Assembly (NCBI GenBank): GCA_964456925.1
Contig: CAYWCX010000005.1
Span: forward strand, 1 to 38,930
Length of the DNA stretch: 38,930 bases
Source: JBAZKK01 sp964456925
Lineage (GTDB): Bacteria; Omnitrophota; Gorgyraeia; Gygaellales; Profunditerraquicolaceae
Direction: 5' to 3'
Shown: positions 32,633 through 38,930 of the stretch, one piece after another
How positions within the stretch are numbered: position 1 is the first letter of the stretch
Layout: every line of letters starts with the position of its first letter
Made by a program: the position numbers and the translations under genes
The notes under the pieces: model-generated
Seen by the model: the letters and a program-made list of their open reading frames with translations, nothing else
The model's database searches: none
Told to the model about the DNA's origin: nothing

Positions 32633-33007
32633 TTACTTCAGGTATAAGGTCTGGATTAAGAGCGGTGCTGCCGCAGCATTCGGTGTTATGGGGTGTTGCG
32701 CCTGCCTTGTTTCTTCCTGCATGATGGTCGGTAGCGGTTGCGTTGCCGGGTTCTCGCTCTCGGCGGAATTTTGCGCGTTTGCCGTTGCTTGGCTTTGAGC
32801 CGGATCCGCCGCAGCGGTAGTCATACTTTGCCCCTCCAGCAACGGAGCATTTACACCCGGTATTGACGGGATAGAGCAGGTTACGGTAAGGGTTATGCTT
32901 TTTGCCATCGCAGGTGCGGGCAGACTGATGAAGATGGTAAGTATCGCGCTCAGGAGTATGATGAGGTCCCAGAATGCTTTCATTTTCCTTCTCGCCTTCC
33001 TTTTCAT
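32633..33007 (-). CDS. Small secreted protein with pilin-like N-terminus and low-complexity tail
   Basis: This 124-residue protein starts at 33007 behind a good GGGAGG on the minus strand. Residues 1-35 are a long basic-hydrophobic signal peptide (ending PAMA). The mature start SITLTVTCSIPSIPGVNAP matches the donor-strand pattern of the two pilin-like proteins. The remaining 70 or so residues are Ala/Gln/Thr/Pro-rich and probably disordered. It converges on the usher-like gene, leaving 26 bases between the stops. It is expressed with the ribbon-helix-helix gene from the c-di-GMP riboswitch transcript. Function unknown; a donor-strand-only cap or competitor is a guess. Confidence 0.62.
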   Translation of the reverse strand: MKRKARRKMKAFWDLIILLSAILTIFISLPAPAMAKSITLTVTCSIPSIPGVNAPLLEGQSMTTAAADPAQSQATANAQNSAESENPATQPLPTIMQEETRQAQHPITPNAAAAPLLIQTLYLK

Positions 33008-33020
33008 TTCAGACCTCCCT

Positions 33021-33263
33021 TTAATTCCGTGGCAGGTGGGGAGTTTCTTGCTCCACTTTTTGGATGATTCTTTTTTCGAAGTCGTCCTCGGATTTAATCC
33101 CTTCGCCGCTCAAGTTTATATCTTTAAGGAAGTCGATGAGCCAGGCGAGGATTTTTGCCCGGGAGACCTTTAGACCCGTGGAAAAAAGGGCATCCTTGCC
33201 GATCTTGTCCAGCAGATCGACTTCATCTCGGTCTAGGAATGTCACTACCCGCTGCATTGTCAT
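33021..33263 (-). CDS. Ribbon-helix-helix-like small protein
   Basis: This 80-residue protein starts MTMQRVVTFLDRDEVDLLDKIGK and continues SRAKILAWLIDFLKDI. That is the strand-helix-helix layout of Arc/MetJ-type DNA-binding proteins. I chose ATG 33263, just after GGGGGA on the minus strand; a TTG at 33284 is in frame but inside the spacer. The tail is charged (GEGIKSEDDFEKRIIQKVEQE). It is the first gene after the second riboswitch and lies 13 bases before the small secreted protein gene. It could autoregulate or control the pilin-like locus; target sites were not identified. Confidence 0.65.
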   Translation of the reverse strand: MTMQRVVTFLDRDEVDLLDKIGKDALFSTGLKVSRAKILAWLIDFLKDINLSGEGIKSEDDFEKRIIQKVEQETPHLPRN

Positions 33264-33271
33264 CGCAATAT

Positions 33272-33316
33272 CCCCCAAAAACAAAAGCCCCGGTAAAGGA
33301 ATCTTACCAGGGCTTT
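33272..33316 (-). terminator. Second tandem terminator in the minus-strand leader
   Basis: Arms AAAGCCC-c-GGTAA (33284-33296) and TTACC-a-GGGCTTT (33304-33316) form a 12-base-pair stem with one mismatch. Read on the minus strand it is followed by TTTTGTTTTTG and then the ribosome site of the ribbon-helix-helix gene, so it can stop transcripts that escaped the first terminator. Confidence 0.7.
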
Positions 33317-33318
33317 AA

Positions 33319-33430
33319 ACAAAAAACCCTAAAGGTTTACCTTTAGGGTTCAACCTCTTTGGTAGCCCCGCTGTCCTTCGTGAGGACCGGAAGCTTTGCG
33401 CCCCAGCATTACTGCTAGTTTACCTTTATC
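33319..33430 (-). promoter_or_regulatory. Second c-di-GMP-I (GEMM) riboswitch with terminator
   Basis: Read on the minus strand, the aptamer (about 33430 to 33357) shows GGTAAAC at the 5' side, P2 AGC / GCT, then GGGGCGCAAAGCTTCCGG, a P3 hairpin GTCCT / AGGAC, and the 3' hallmark AGCGGGGCTACC. This closely follows the V. cholerae Vc2-type core. A perfect 12-base-pair terminator follows (33339-33350 with 33325-33336) with a minus-strand T-tract. TAAAGGT at the aptamer 5' edge (33428-33422) can pair with ACCTTTA of the terminator arm, so the polarity may be opposite to the first switch; that is uncertain. Confidence 0.82.
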
Positions 33431-33456
33431 AGTAGGTATTCCTAATTGTCAAATTA

Positions 33457-33485
33457 AGTATAACACAAAATTGGCAGAATTTCAA
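33457..33485 (-). promoter_or_regulatory. Sigma-70 promoter of the minus-strand riboswitch transcript
   Basis: On the minus strand, TTGAAA (33485-33480) and TATACT (33462-33457) are spaced by 17 bases. The start is predicted near 33450, just ahead of the riboswitch. Confidence 0.8.
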
Positions 33486-33555
33486 GTTGCACAATTGATA
33501 AATTTACAAATTTATAACTCTTTGTAATACAATGGGTTAATTTCCAGCTAAACTG

Positions 33556-33646
33556 GAGACGTTTTCCTAGTCAATCGGGACAGTGTCTTTACTTGAGACA
33601 CTATCCCGATTAGGGAGAAAAGCGCTTCCTGTTTGCTAAACGTCTC
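33556..33646. repeat. Nested inverted repeat downstream of the GH94-like gene
   Basis: Outer arms GAGACGTTT / AAACGTCTC (33556-33564 / 33638-33646) enclose a long inner hairpin (33573-33588 / 33596-33611), 16 base pairs with one C-A mismatch and a 7-base loop. It lies directly after the minus-strand stop at 33647. No T-tract follows on either strand, so it may be an RNA-processing or stability structure, or a small mobile repeat. Confidence 0.65.
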
Positions 33647-36600
33647 TTATTCAAGAGAGATGTCGATGCGCTGGATCTGGCGGGAGCGTATTTGCTGGGC
33701 GTAGGGGGAAGGCACGGTATCGGAATTTATCTCTGACTTTTTGCCGTTAGCGTCGGTAAGCAGGATTTTTTTGATTACCGCATTGTTGCTGCCGAAGGTA
33801 TTTTTTCTGGCAGGGTTATGGTAGGTAACCCGGATTTTTCCCAGGAAGTTAAAGCTGTAGGTTTTGCTATCTTTGGTAAAGAGCCATCCGGCAAGCAGGG
33901 GTTCGAACTTCAAAGAGAGCCGTCCTCCGGCGTCCAGCCGGAAAGGTCTTTTGCCTACATTAATCGTGCGCCAGATTTGCAGGAACTCCGCGGTGGAGCC
34001 GGAGAGCCTTGCCACAAAACCATTGCCGTGCAGTTCTTTATCCGGAAAGGCGCTGCCAACCAGGAATGAGGAGTTCTCCAGGATATTCCTGCCGTAGCGG
34101 GCGGGGTCCTGAAACGGGATAAGTGCTTTCCTGAAATCATCATAGAATTCTTCGCAGAGGCCCGCGGAGAGCACCTCGAGCAGGTATTTATATTCCATAT
34201 GCAGCCAGATGGATTCGTTTTCCAGCCAGCCCGGAGTAAATACCCGGCAGCGGCCGATTTCCTCCGGCATATCGGCAAGCGCGGCAGTGACTTTGTACAT
34301 CTTCAGTTTTTTGTCATAGAGGGCGCTGTCTTTAAGAGCCCGGTATAAACTTCTGGCTTTTTTAGTATCTTGCGTCAGGCGCAGGGCATGCATCTGGGCT
34401 TCCAGGAATAACGGCAGCCTCTTCTGGATGAAGCGGGTAGGTTTTACCGCCGGGGCTTTGAGCGGCTGATGCTCCGCAACTTCATGCATAAAATAAGCGC
34501 AATAGATATCCTTTTTTTCATCGCGGGCTTTGGCAATACCGATATCAAGTTTCCTTATCGCATTATCCAGGATGGAGGCCAGGTAAGCGCAGTCCAGTTC
34601 GTTTTCCTTGCCGCTGAATCCCAGCTTGGTCTGGTGGCGGTATTGCTCTTTGAGGGCCGAACTCTTATCCCAATAGATATAGTCGCGGTTCGCATTGTCG
34701 CTGCCAAGGTAATCCTGGACCAGCCGCCCCAAATCAACTAAAAATTGATAGGTTTCAGCGCTTACGTAAACCTTCGCAAGCGCGGTTTTTTCCAGGGCGG
34801 AGCGGATAAATAAAAGCAGTCTTTTTAATTCCAGGGTTTCGCACAGCGATGAGCCGAAGAGCGCCGGCAGGCCGTTTAAGGCATCAAACCAGTTGGGCTT
34901 ATTTGCCTCCATTTCAATCCCTATGCCGGATGGGTCAAGGGAAGCGAGTTTATTGGCGGCAAGACAGAGGAGCTTGTTAATCATGGTAGTCTGATAGATC
35001 TCGCCCAGCCCGTTCTGGGTCCTCACGATGTTGTGGGGAGCGTTTCTTTTTTTGATAAGTTCCCTTTTGGTGTTGTCCGGTATCACGGAATGGAGTTGCC
35101 GCACCGCCTTATCCCTGAGGATGTATTTTTCTTCGCGCGGCCTGACTACCTCGGTGTTGTCAAAGAAGGTAAAGGCCTTTTTCTCAAAAACCAGCTCCTT
35201 TAATTTTTCGGGATAGACGCCGAGGTAATTTTTCAGGAGGTCAAGGTTATATGTCCAGTGGTCGGTCCAGAACCCTTCCCCGTGTTCCGCGTCCTGCTGC
35301 TCCAGAGAGCATTCGATGACGGTATTAAGCAGTTTTTCGGGGGTGGTTTTAAGTTTTATCCCCGCTTCCTCCAGAAAGAAAAGGAAACTGCCGGGAGTAA
35401 AGGGTTTGGTTACAAATAATTCCAGCCGCGCAAGATATTTTTCCTCAACCATACCTGCGAGGGTATTTTTCAGGTCCACGGAGGCCTTAAGCGCGAAACG
35501 CATCCCTTTTACCACCAGCGGGTTAAACCCGTCAGCCTGCAGGAGGTTGAAAAAGGTAATGACATTGTGTTCGCCGATTTCGGGATTGAACCAGATGTCC
35601 GAACGGCGGTTCTGGTTAATATCGCGGTAATTGCCGTTGCCCTGCGAAAAATAAGAGGGCTCCAGCTGAAACTTATTGTAATCCCGTTCGAGGTCCCCGT
35701 GCTTGCGGGCATAGAGATAAAAGACGCTGGTATTGCGGGCAGACTTGAATAATACCGGATAGCCGCCGCGCATAATATTATCAAGGTAAGTCTGTTTGGC
35801 GTAGAGGTCAAACTCCGGGGAGCTGCTTTCGGTAGCGATATCCTGTTGTAGCCCCAGGATAATCTCCCGGTTTTCCTTTCTTTTTTGCTGGAGGTATCCG
35901 GGCGCGGTTATTCTTTTCAGGGAAGCATTGAGAATTTCCTGGCTGCGCATATAACCCGCCAGCGCAAAGAAGGTTTTGGCTTCGCCTTTTTGTAATTCCA
36001 TGTCCAAGAGGAGCATGCCCGAAGGGGTTTTATTCCGGCTAATCTGCCCTTCGGGATAATTAAAGTTTTTCTCGTGCAGGAAATTATAAGGACAGGAAAG
36101 GTCGGTTACCGGTCCGAAGACCGCCGTCGGGTCAATGATAGGCTTGATAATGCAGGGTTTATTTTTCCGGTAATGAAAACCGAGATAGAAATTGCCCTCT
36201 TTAATGTGCACTACTTCCGGCCGGTCGGTGGGGTCAACATCGAGCTTATAAAAAGGCACGCAATTCTCGAGGTTCTTTACCGTCATCCAGGCCTCGATAG
36301 TGCGGCTGAGTTTCTTTAAGAAAAGGTTGCCGGTGCCGAAGGGGATAATCTGGGGAAGGCCGTCAAGCAGTTGTATTTTCTTATTGCTGCGGGAAGTATT
36401 TTTGATAGTGACGATACGCACCAGCGCCGCATAGGAATCGTTGGGGACGGTAAAATATTCCACTTCGGTCTCAAGGCCGAGGGAAAGGTTATTTTCCTTA
36501 ATCCTAAGGTCATAGGAAGTGATGTGCATACTGTTGGTGATTTTAAACCCGAAGTTGGCAAGGCCGTTGTGGAAGGGCTCATAATAGGCGATGTCTTTAC

Positions 36601-36886
36601 CGTTGGCCAGTTTTATAAAGGTGCGGAACCCCCGCAGGGAAACGAGCTGCCAGGCCTTATCGGCAGGGAAGAATTCCAGGATGGAGTGGTCTTTATCCTT
36701 GGTGCCAAAACTCGCGATTCCCTGGCCGCGGTTGACGTAGAAAGTCCACATCGGGATACCGTATTTGCCGGCAATCCCGGGGAAGAAGTCGGCAAAGGGC
36801 CGGGAGAAATTATAATTGCTGATTACGAATTCTCCATCGGATTTAAGCCGGTATTGCGGTTTCTTAAGGGGTTTTTTAATTGTCAT
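33647..36886 (-). CDS. GH94-like (cellobiose-phosphorylase-type) large protein
   Basis: This 1079-residue cytoplasmic protein resembles glycoside phosphorylases of family GH94. The N-terminal beta-sandwich has DGEFVISNYNFSRPFADFF, TFYVNRGQGIASFGT and FFPADKAWQLVSLRGFRTF. An (alpha/alpha)6-barrel part follows, with GNGNYRDINQNRRSD near residues 417-430 and later GWLENESIWLHMEYKYL. Where GH94 enzymes usually have an RDxxQD-type signature with a catalytic acid, this one reads RDINQN (N426); I could not confirm the alignment. It would cleave beta-glucosides with phosphate if active. It is a single-gene transcript with no sugar transporter nearby. Length exceeds the usual 800 or so residues. Substrate unknown. 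Confidence 0.7.
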   Translation of the reverse strand: MTIKKPLKKPQYRLKSDGEFVISNYNFSRPFADFFPGIAGKYGIPMWTFYVNRGQGIASFGTKDKDHSILEFFPADKAWQLVSLRGFRTFIKLANGKDIAYYEPFHNGLANFGFKITNSMHITSYDLRIKENNLSLGLETEVEYFTVPNDSYAALVRIVTIKNTSRSNKKIQLLDGLPQIIPFGTGNLFLKKLSRTIEAWMTVKNLENCVPFYKLDVDPTDRPEVVHIKEGNFYLGFHYRKNKPCIIKPIIDPTAVFGPVTDLSCPYNFLHEKNFNYPEGQISRNKTPSGMLLLDMELQKGEAKTFFALAGYMRSQEILNASLKRITAPGYLQQKRKENREIILGLQQDIATESSSPEFDLYAKQTYLDNIMRGGYPVLFKSARNTSVFYLYARKHGDLERDYNKFQLEPSYFSQGNGNYRDINQNRRSDIWFNPEIGEHNVITFFNLLQADGFNPLVVKGMRFALKASVDLKNTLAGMVEEKYLARLELFVTKPFTPGSFLFFLEEAGIKLKTTPEKLLNTVIECSLEQQDAEHGEGFWTDHWTYNLDLLKNYLGVYPEKLKELVFEKKAFTFFDNTEVVRPREEKYILRDKAVRQLHSVIPDNTKRELIKKRNAPHNIVRTQNGLGEIYQTTMINKLLCLAANKLASLDPSGIGIEMEANKPNWFDALNGLPALFGSSLCETLELKRLLLFIRSALEKTALAKVYVSAETYQFLVDLGRLVQDYLGSDNANRDYIYWDKSSALKEQYRHQTKLGFSGKENELDCAYLASILDNAIRKLDIGIAKARDEKKDIYCAYFMHEVAEHQPLKAPAVKPTRFIQKRLPLFLEAQMHALRLTQDTKKARSLYRALKDSALYDKKLKMYKVTAALADMPEEIGRCRVFTPGWLENESIWLHMEYKYLLEVLSAGLCEEFYDDFRKALIPFQDPARYGRNILENSSFLVGSAFPDKELHGNGFVARLSGSTAEFLQIWRTINVGKRPFRLDAGGRLSLKFEPLLAGWLFTKDSKTYSFNFLGKIRVTYHNPARKNTFGSNNAVIKKILLTDANGKKSEINSDTVPSPYAQQIRSRQIQRIDISLE

Positions 36887-36931
36887 GCCAGGATGAATTC
36901 CAGTGCCGGGTAGATGATTTTAACTTTCCTT

Positions 36932-36959
36932 ATTTTACAGTTTTTTCCGCTTTTGTCTA
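36932..36959 (-). promoter_or_regulatory. Possible promoter of the GH94-like gene
   Basis: On the minus strand, TAGACA (36959-36954) and TAAAAT (36937-36932) are spaced by 16 bases, about 45 bases before the start codon. The match is moderate. Confidence 0.35.
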
Positions 36960-36981
36960 TCTTTTTTTATCCTAATATTCT

Positions 36982-37010
36982 TTGACTTTTGAAGTAAAGG
37001 ATGATATTAT
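36982..37010 (+). promoter_or_regulatory. Promoter of gatC-gatA
   Basis: TTGACT (36982-36987) and TATTAT (37005-37010) are spaced by 17 bases, about 40 bases before gatC. The intergenic stretch is AT-rich and shared with the divergent GH94-like gene. Confidence 0.65.
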
Positions 37011-37048
37011 TTAATTTCTAAATGCGTTAGTAAAGAAAGAAGTGCAGA

Positions 37049-37336
37049 ATGGAACTGTCCAAAGATACGGTTAAGCACCTGGCGCACCTGGCGCGGATGG
37101 AATTAAAGGCCAAAGAGTCCGGTATCCTGGCAGGGCAGTTAAAGGATATCCTGGATTTTATCGATAAACTAAAACAGCTCGATACCTCGAAAACCGCTCC
37201 TACCAGCCATATATTACCTATAAATAATGTCTTAAGGGATGACAAACCCGGCAAGTCCCTGGCCACAAGCAAAACCTTAGAGAATGCCCCGCAAAAAGAC
37301 GGCAGTTTCTTTGTCGTGCCCAAGGTTATCGAATAG
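37049..37336 (+). CDS. gatC: Asp-tRNA(Asn)/Glu-tRNA(Gln) amidotransferase subunit C
   Basis: This 95-residue small subunit stabilises the GatCAB complex that amidates mischarged Glu-tRNA(Gln) and Asp-tRNA(Asn). The family pattern VKHLAHLARMEL...LKDILDFIDKLKQLDTS is clear, followed by the usual C-terminal LRDDKPGKSL belt. Length is normal. gatA follows after 20 bases; gatB is not in the window. Its presence suggests an indirect route to Gln-tRNA and/or Asn-tRNA. Confidence 0.93.
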   Translation: MELSKDTVKHLAHLARMELKAKESGILAGQLKDILDFIDKLKQLDTSKTAPTSHILPINNVLRDDKPGKSLATSKTLENAPQKDGSFFVVPKVIE

Positions 37337-37356
37337 GCAAATTTTTATCGCCTGAA

Positions 37357-38799
37357 ATGGAATTAAATACCTTAACCGCGCATCAACTCCTAACTTTATT
37401 AAAAGAAGGCCGCAGCACTGCGGCGGATATATTTGATTCTCTCGACAAAAGTATCCGTGGTCGGGATTCGCGGTTGCGCGCCTATGTCAGGTTGAAAGAT
37501 AAGCTCGCCTCTAAACCCGGCTCCTCCCAGGGAGTACTTTGCGGTATCCCCGTTTCCATCAAAGATAACATTTGCACCGAGGGCTTTGCTACCGAATGCT
37601 GTTCCAGGATATTGGAGGATTTTAAGCCGCCTTACGATGCGACGGTAATCAAAAAATTAAAAGAAGCCGGTGCGGTTATTTTAGAATCAAAGACCAATAT
37701 GGATGAGTTCGCCTTCGGCTCCTCCACTGAGAATTCTTTTTTCGGTCCTACCCGTAACCCTTGGGACCTCCAGCGCGTGCCGGGCGGTTCTTCCGGCGGT
37801 TCGGCAGCAGCCGTAGCTTCGGATGAAGCCATTTCAGCTCTCGGTTCGGATACCGGCGGTTCCATAAGGCAGCCGGCCTCATTCTGCGGGATAGTAGGGA
37901 TGAAACCCACTTACGGCAGGGTTTCGCGTTTCGGCCTGATTGCCTTTGCCTCCAGCCTTGACCAGATCGGCCCGCTGGCTAAAGATGTCCGGGACACCGC
38001 GCTTATTATGAACGTCATTTCCGGATACGACCCTTATGATTCCACTTCGGTTAACGTCGATGTCCCTGATTATGCCGCTTCTCTGGTGAATGATGTAAAA
38101 GGAATCAGGATCGGGATACCCAAAGAATATTTTATTGAGGGCATTGACCCCGAGGTAAAAAAGAATATCCGCGAAGCCATTGATAAACTTAAGGAACTGG
38201 GCGCGGAGTACCGCGAAGTTTCCCTGCCGCACACCGAATACGCCGTCGCAGTTTATTATATTATCGCCACTGCCGAAGCCAGTTCCAACCTCGCGCGCTT
38301 TGACGGAGTGCAGTACGGCCTGCGCTCTGCGACCAGCGCCGCCGAAGGGCAGTTAATCGAGATGTACAAGCGGAGCCGCGGCGATGGTTTTGGCGAGGAG
38401 GCAAAAAGAAGGATTATCCTGGGCACCTTTGTGCTCTCGCACGGTTATTATGACGCCTATTATCTGCGGGCGCTCAAGGTAAGGACGCTCATCAAACAGG
38501 ATTTTGATAAAATATTCAGGGATTTTGACTGTATCGTTACCCCGACTTCTCCGACCCCGGCTTTTAAAATCGGGGAAAAAATCAAAAACCCGCTGGAGAT
38601 GTATCTCTCGGATATCTATACTATCTCGGCAAATTTAGCCGGGATACCCGCGATATCCGTCCCCTGCGGTTTTACCAAAAAAGGATTGCCGGTGGGTTTG
38701 CAGATTCTGGCTAAGCCCTTTGCCGAGGAGACGCTTTTTAGGGTAGCGTATGCTTACGAGCAGAATACCGCTTGGCATAAAATGAAACCGAAGAGTTAA
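37357..38799 (+). CDS. gatA: Asp-tRNA(Asn)/Glu-tRNA(Gln) amidotransferase subunit A
   Basis: This 480-residue amidase releases ammonia from glutamine for GatB. The Ser-cisSer-Lys triad is visible: lysine in GIPVSIKDNICTEG, the cis-serine in VPGGSSGGSAAAVAS, and the nucleophile region in LGSDTGGSIRQPASFCG. The C-terminus has PTSPTPAFKIGEK and NLAGIPAISVPCGF. Length is typical. It is the last gene of the window; an inverted repeat begins two bases after the stop. Confidence 0.96.
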   Translation: MELNTLTAHQLLTLLKEGRSTAADIFDSLDKSIRGRDSRLRAYVRLKDKLASKPGSSQGVLCGIPVSIKDNICTEGFATECCSRILEDFKPPYDATVIKKLKEAGAVILESKTNMDEFAFGSSTENSFFGPTRNPWDLQRVPGGSSGGSAAAVASDEAISALGSDTGGSIRQPASFCGIVGMKPTYGRVSRFGLIAFASSLDQIGPLAKDVRDTALIMNVISGYDPYDSTSVNVDVPDYAASLVNDVKGIRIGIPKEYFIEGIDPEVKKNIREAIDKLKELGAEYREVSLPHTEYAVAVYYIIATAEASSNLARFDGVQYGLRSATSAAEGQLIEMYKRSRGDGFGEEAKRRIILGTFVLSHGYYDAYYLRALKVRTLIKQDFDKIFRDFDCIVTPTSPTPAFKIGEKIKNPLEMYLSDIYTISANLAGIPAISVPCGFTKKGLPVGLQILAKPFAEETLFRVAYAYEQNTAWHKMKPKS

Positions 38800-38800
38800 T

Positions 38801-38912
38801 CAGTAATTGGTAATCCGTAACCGGTAAATCGTAATCCTTTATTCTTAAAAATTACTATTTACGACTTACGAATTACGATTTACGGCCTTTAATTACCAGT
38901 TGCTCGTTACTG
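38801..38912. repeat. Imperfect long inverted repeat at the right edge
   Basis: The 112 bases after gatA fold back on themselves. CAGTAA (38801-38806) faces TTACTG (38907-38912). TTGGTAAT is near its complement ATTACCAG. CCGGTAAATCGTAAT (38821-38835) matches ATTACGATTTACGG (38872-38885) with one extra G. The units are variations of a GTAATCCGTAA / GTAAATCGTAAT word. It looks like a REP- or MITE-like intergenic repeat, or a remnant of one. Confidence 0.65.
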
Positions 38913-38930
38913 ACGTACTAATTACTAAAC

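Noticed and set aside
36371..36913. 180-codon plus-strand frame opposite the 5' part of the GH94-like gene
   Set aside because: It is the mirror of a conserved coding region and no promoter or ribosome site precedes it.
1..38930. CRISPR array, insertion sequence or prophage
   Set aside because: No regularly spaced direct repeats, transposase, integrase or phage structural gene was found.

Overview
The window is bacterial chromosome with compact, mostly co-directional genes. It looks like a piece of a metagenome-assembled genome: a run of 100 N sits inside rpoD and is flanked by a 55-bp duplicated overlap. The content (RNase P RNA class A, YebC, RuvCA, ScpB, GatCA, a TauE/DsbD-like membrane protein, exported beta-barrel and pilus-type proteins) indicates a didermic bacterium. 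The gene order and protein style remind me of Candidatus Omnitrophota (OP3) and its PVC relatives. That placement is inference from memory; no marker here was searched.

Layout. 1-3381: an AmmeMemoRadiSam set (AmrS, a fused AmrB-AmrA, a DsbD/TauE-like membrane protein), with AmrS and AmrBA carrying N-terminal export-like segments. 3382-10394: rsmE, mtaB, cvpA, a NIF3-like gene, dnaG and rpoD, a macromolecular-synthesis cluster. 10395-10828: a noncoding stretch with a promoter and three successive terminator-like hairpins. 10829-12508: tRNA-Ile2(CAT), tRNA-Val(CAC), a coiled-coil zinc-ribbon protein, an RNase HI-family protein and rnpB. 12548-23353: one long operon-like run of yebC, ruvC, ruvA, scpB, aromatic amino-acid genes (pheA, hisC, DAHP synthase, tyrA), cmk, lepA, lepB, pgsA and plsY, many overlapping by 4 to 32 bases.

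23399-33485 is the most interesting part. A PilZ-domain protein is followed by a c-di-GMP-I (GEMM) riboswitch and a small unknown gene. Then comes a six-gene locus that looks like a divergent chaperone-usher fimbrial system: two paralogous pilin-like secreted proteins, two paralogous PapD-like chaperones, a secreted protein made of three repeated domains, and a 987-residue outer-membrane protein (TPR, secretin/CpaC-type N domain, large beta-barrel, two SdrD/CNA-B-like domains). On the opposite strand, a second c-di-GMP-I riboswitch with two tandem terminators precedes a ribbon-helix-helix-like gene and a secreted peptide that starts with a pilin-like donor-strand motif. Together these suggest a surface-fibre system controlled by c-di-GMP at both the RNA and protein level.

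33541-38930: a nested palindrome, a very large GH94-like phosphorylase-type protein on the minus strand, then gatC and gatA from their own promoter, and an imperfect inverted repeat at the right edge. No CRISPR array, insertion sequence or prophage was seen.
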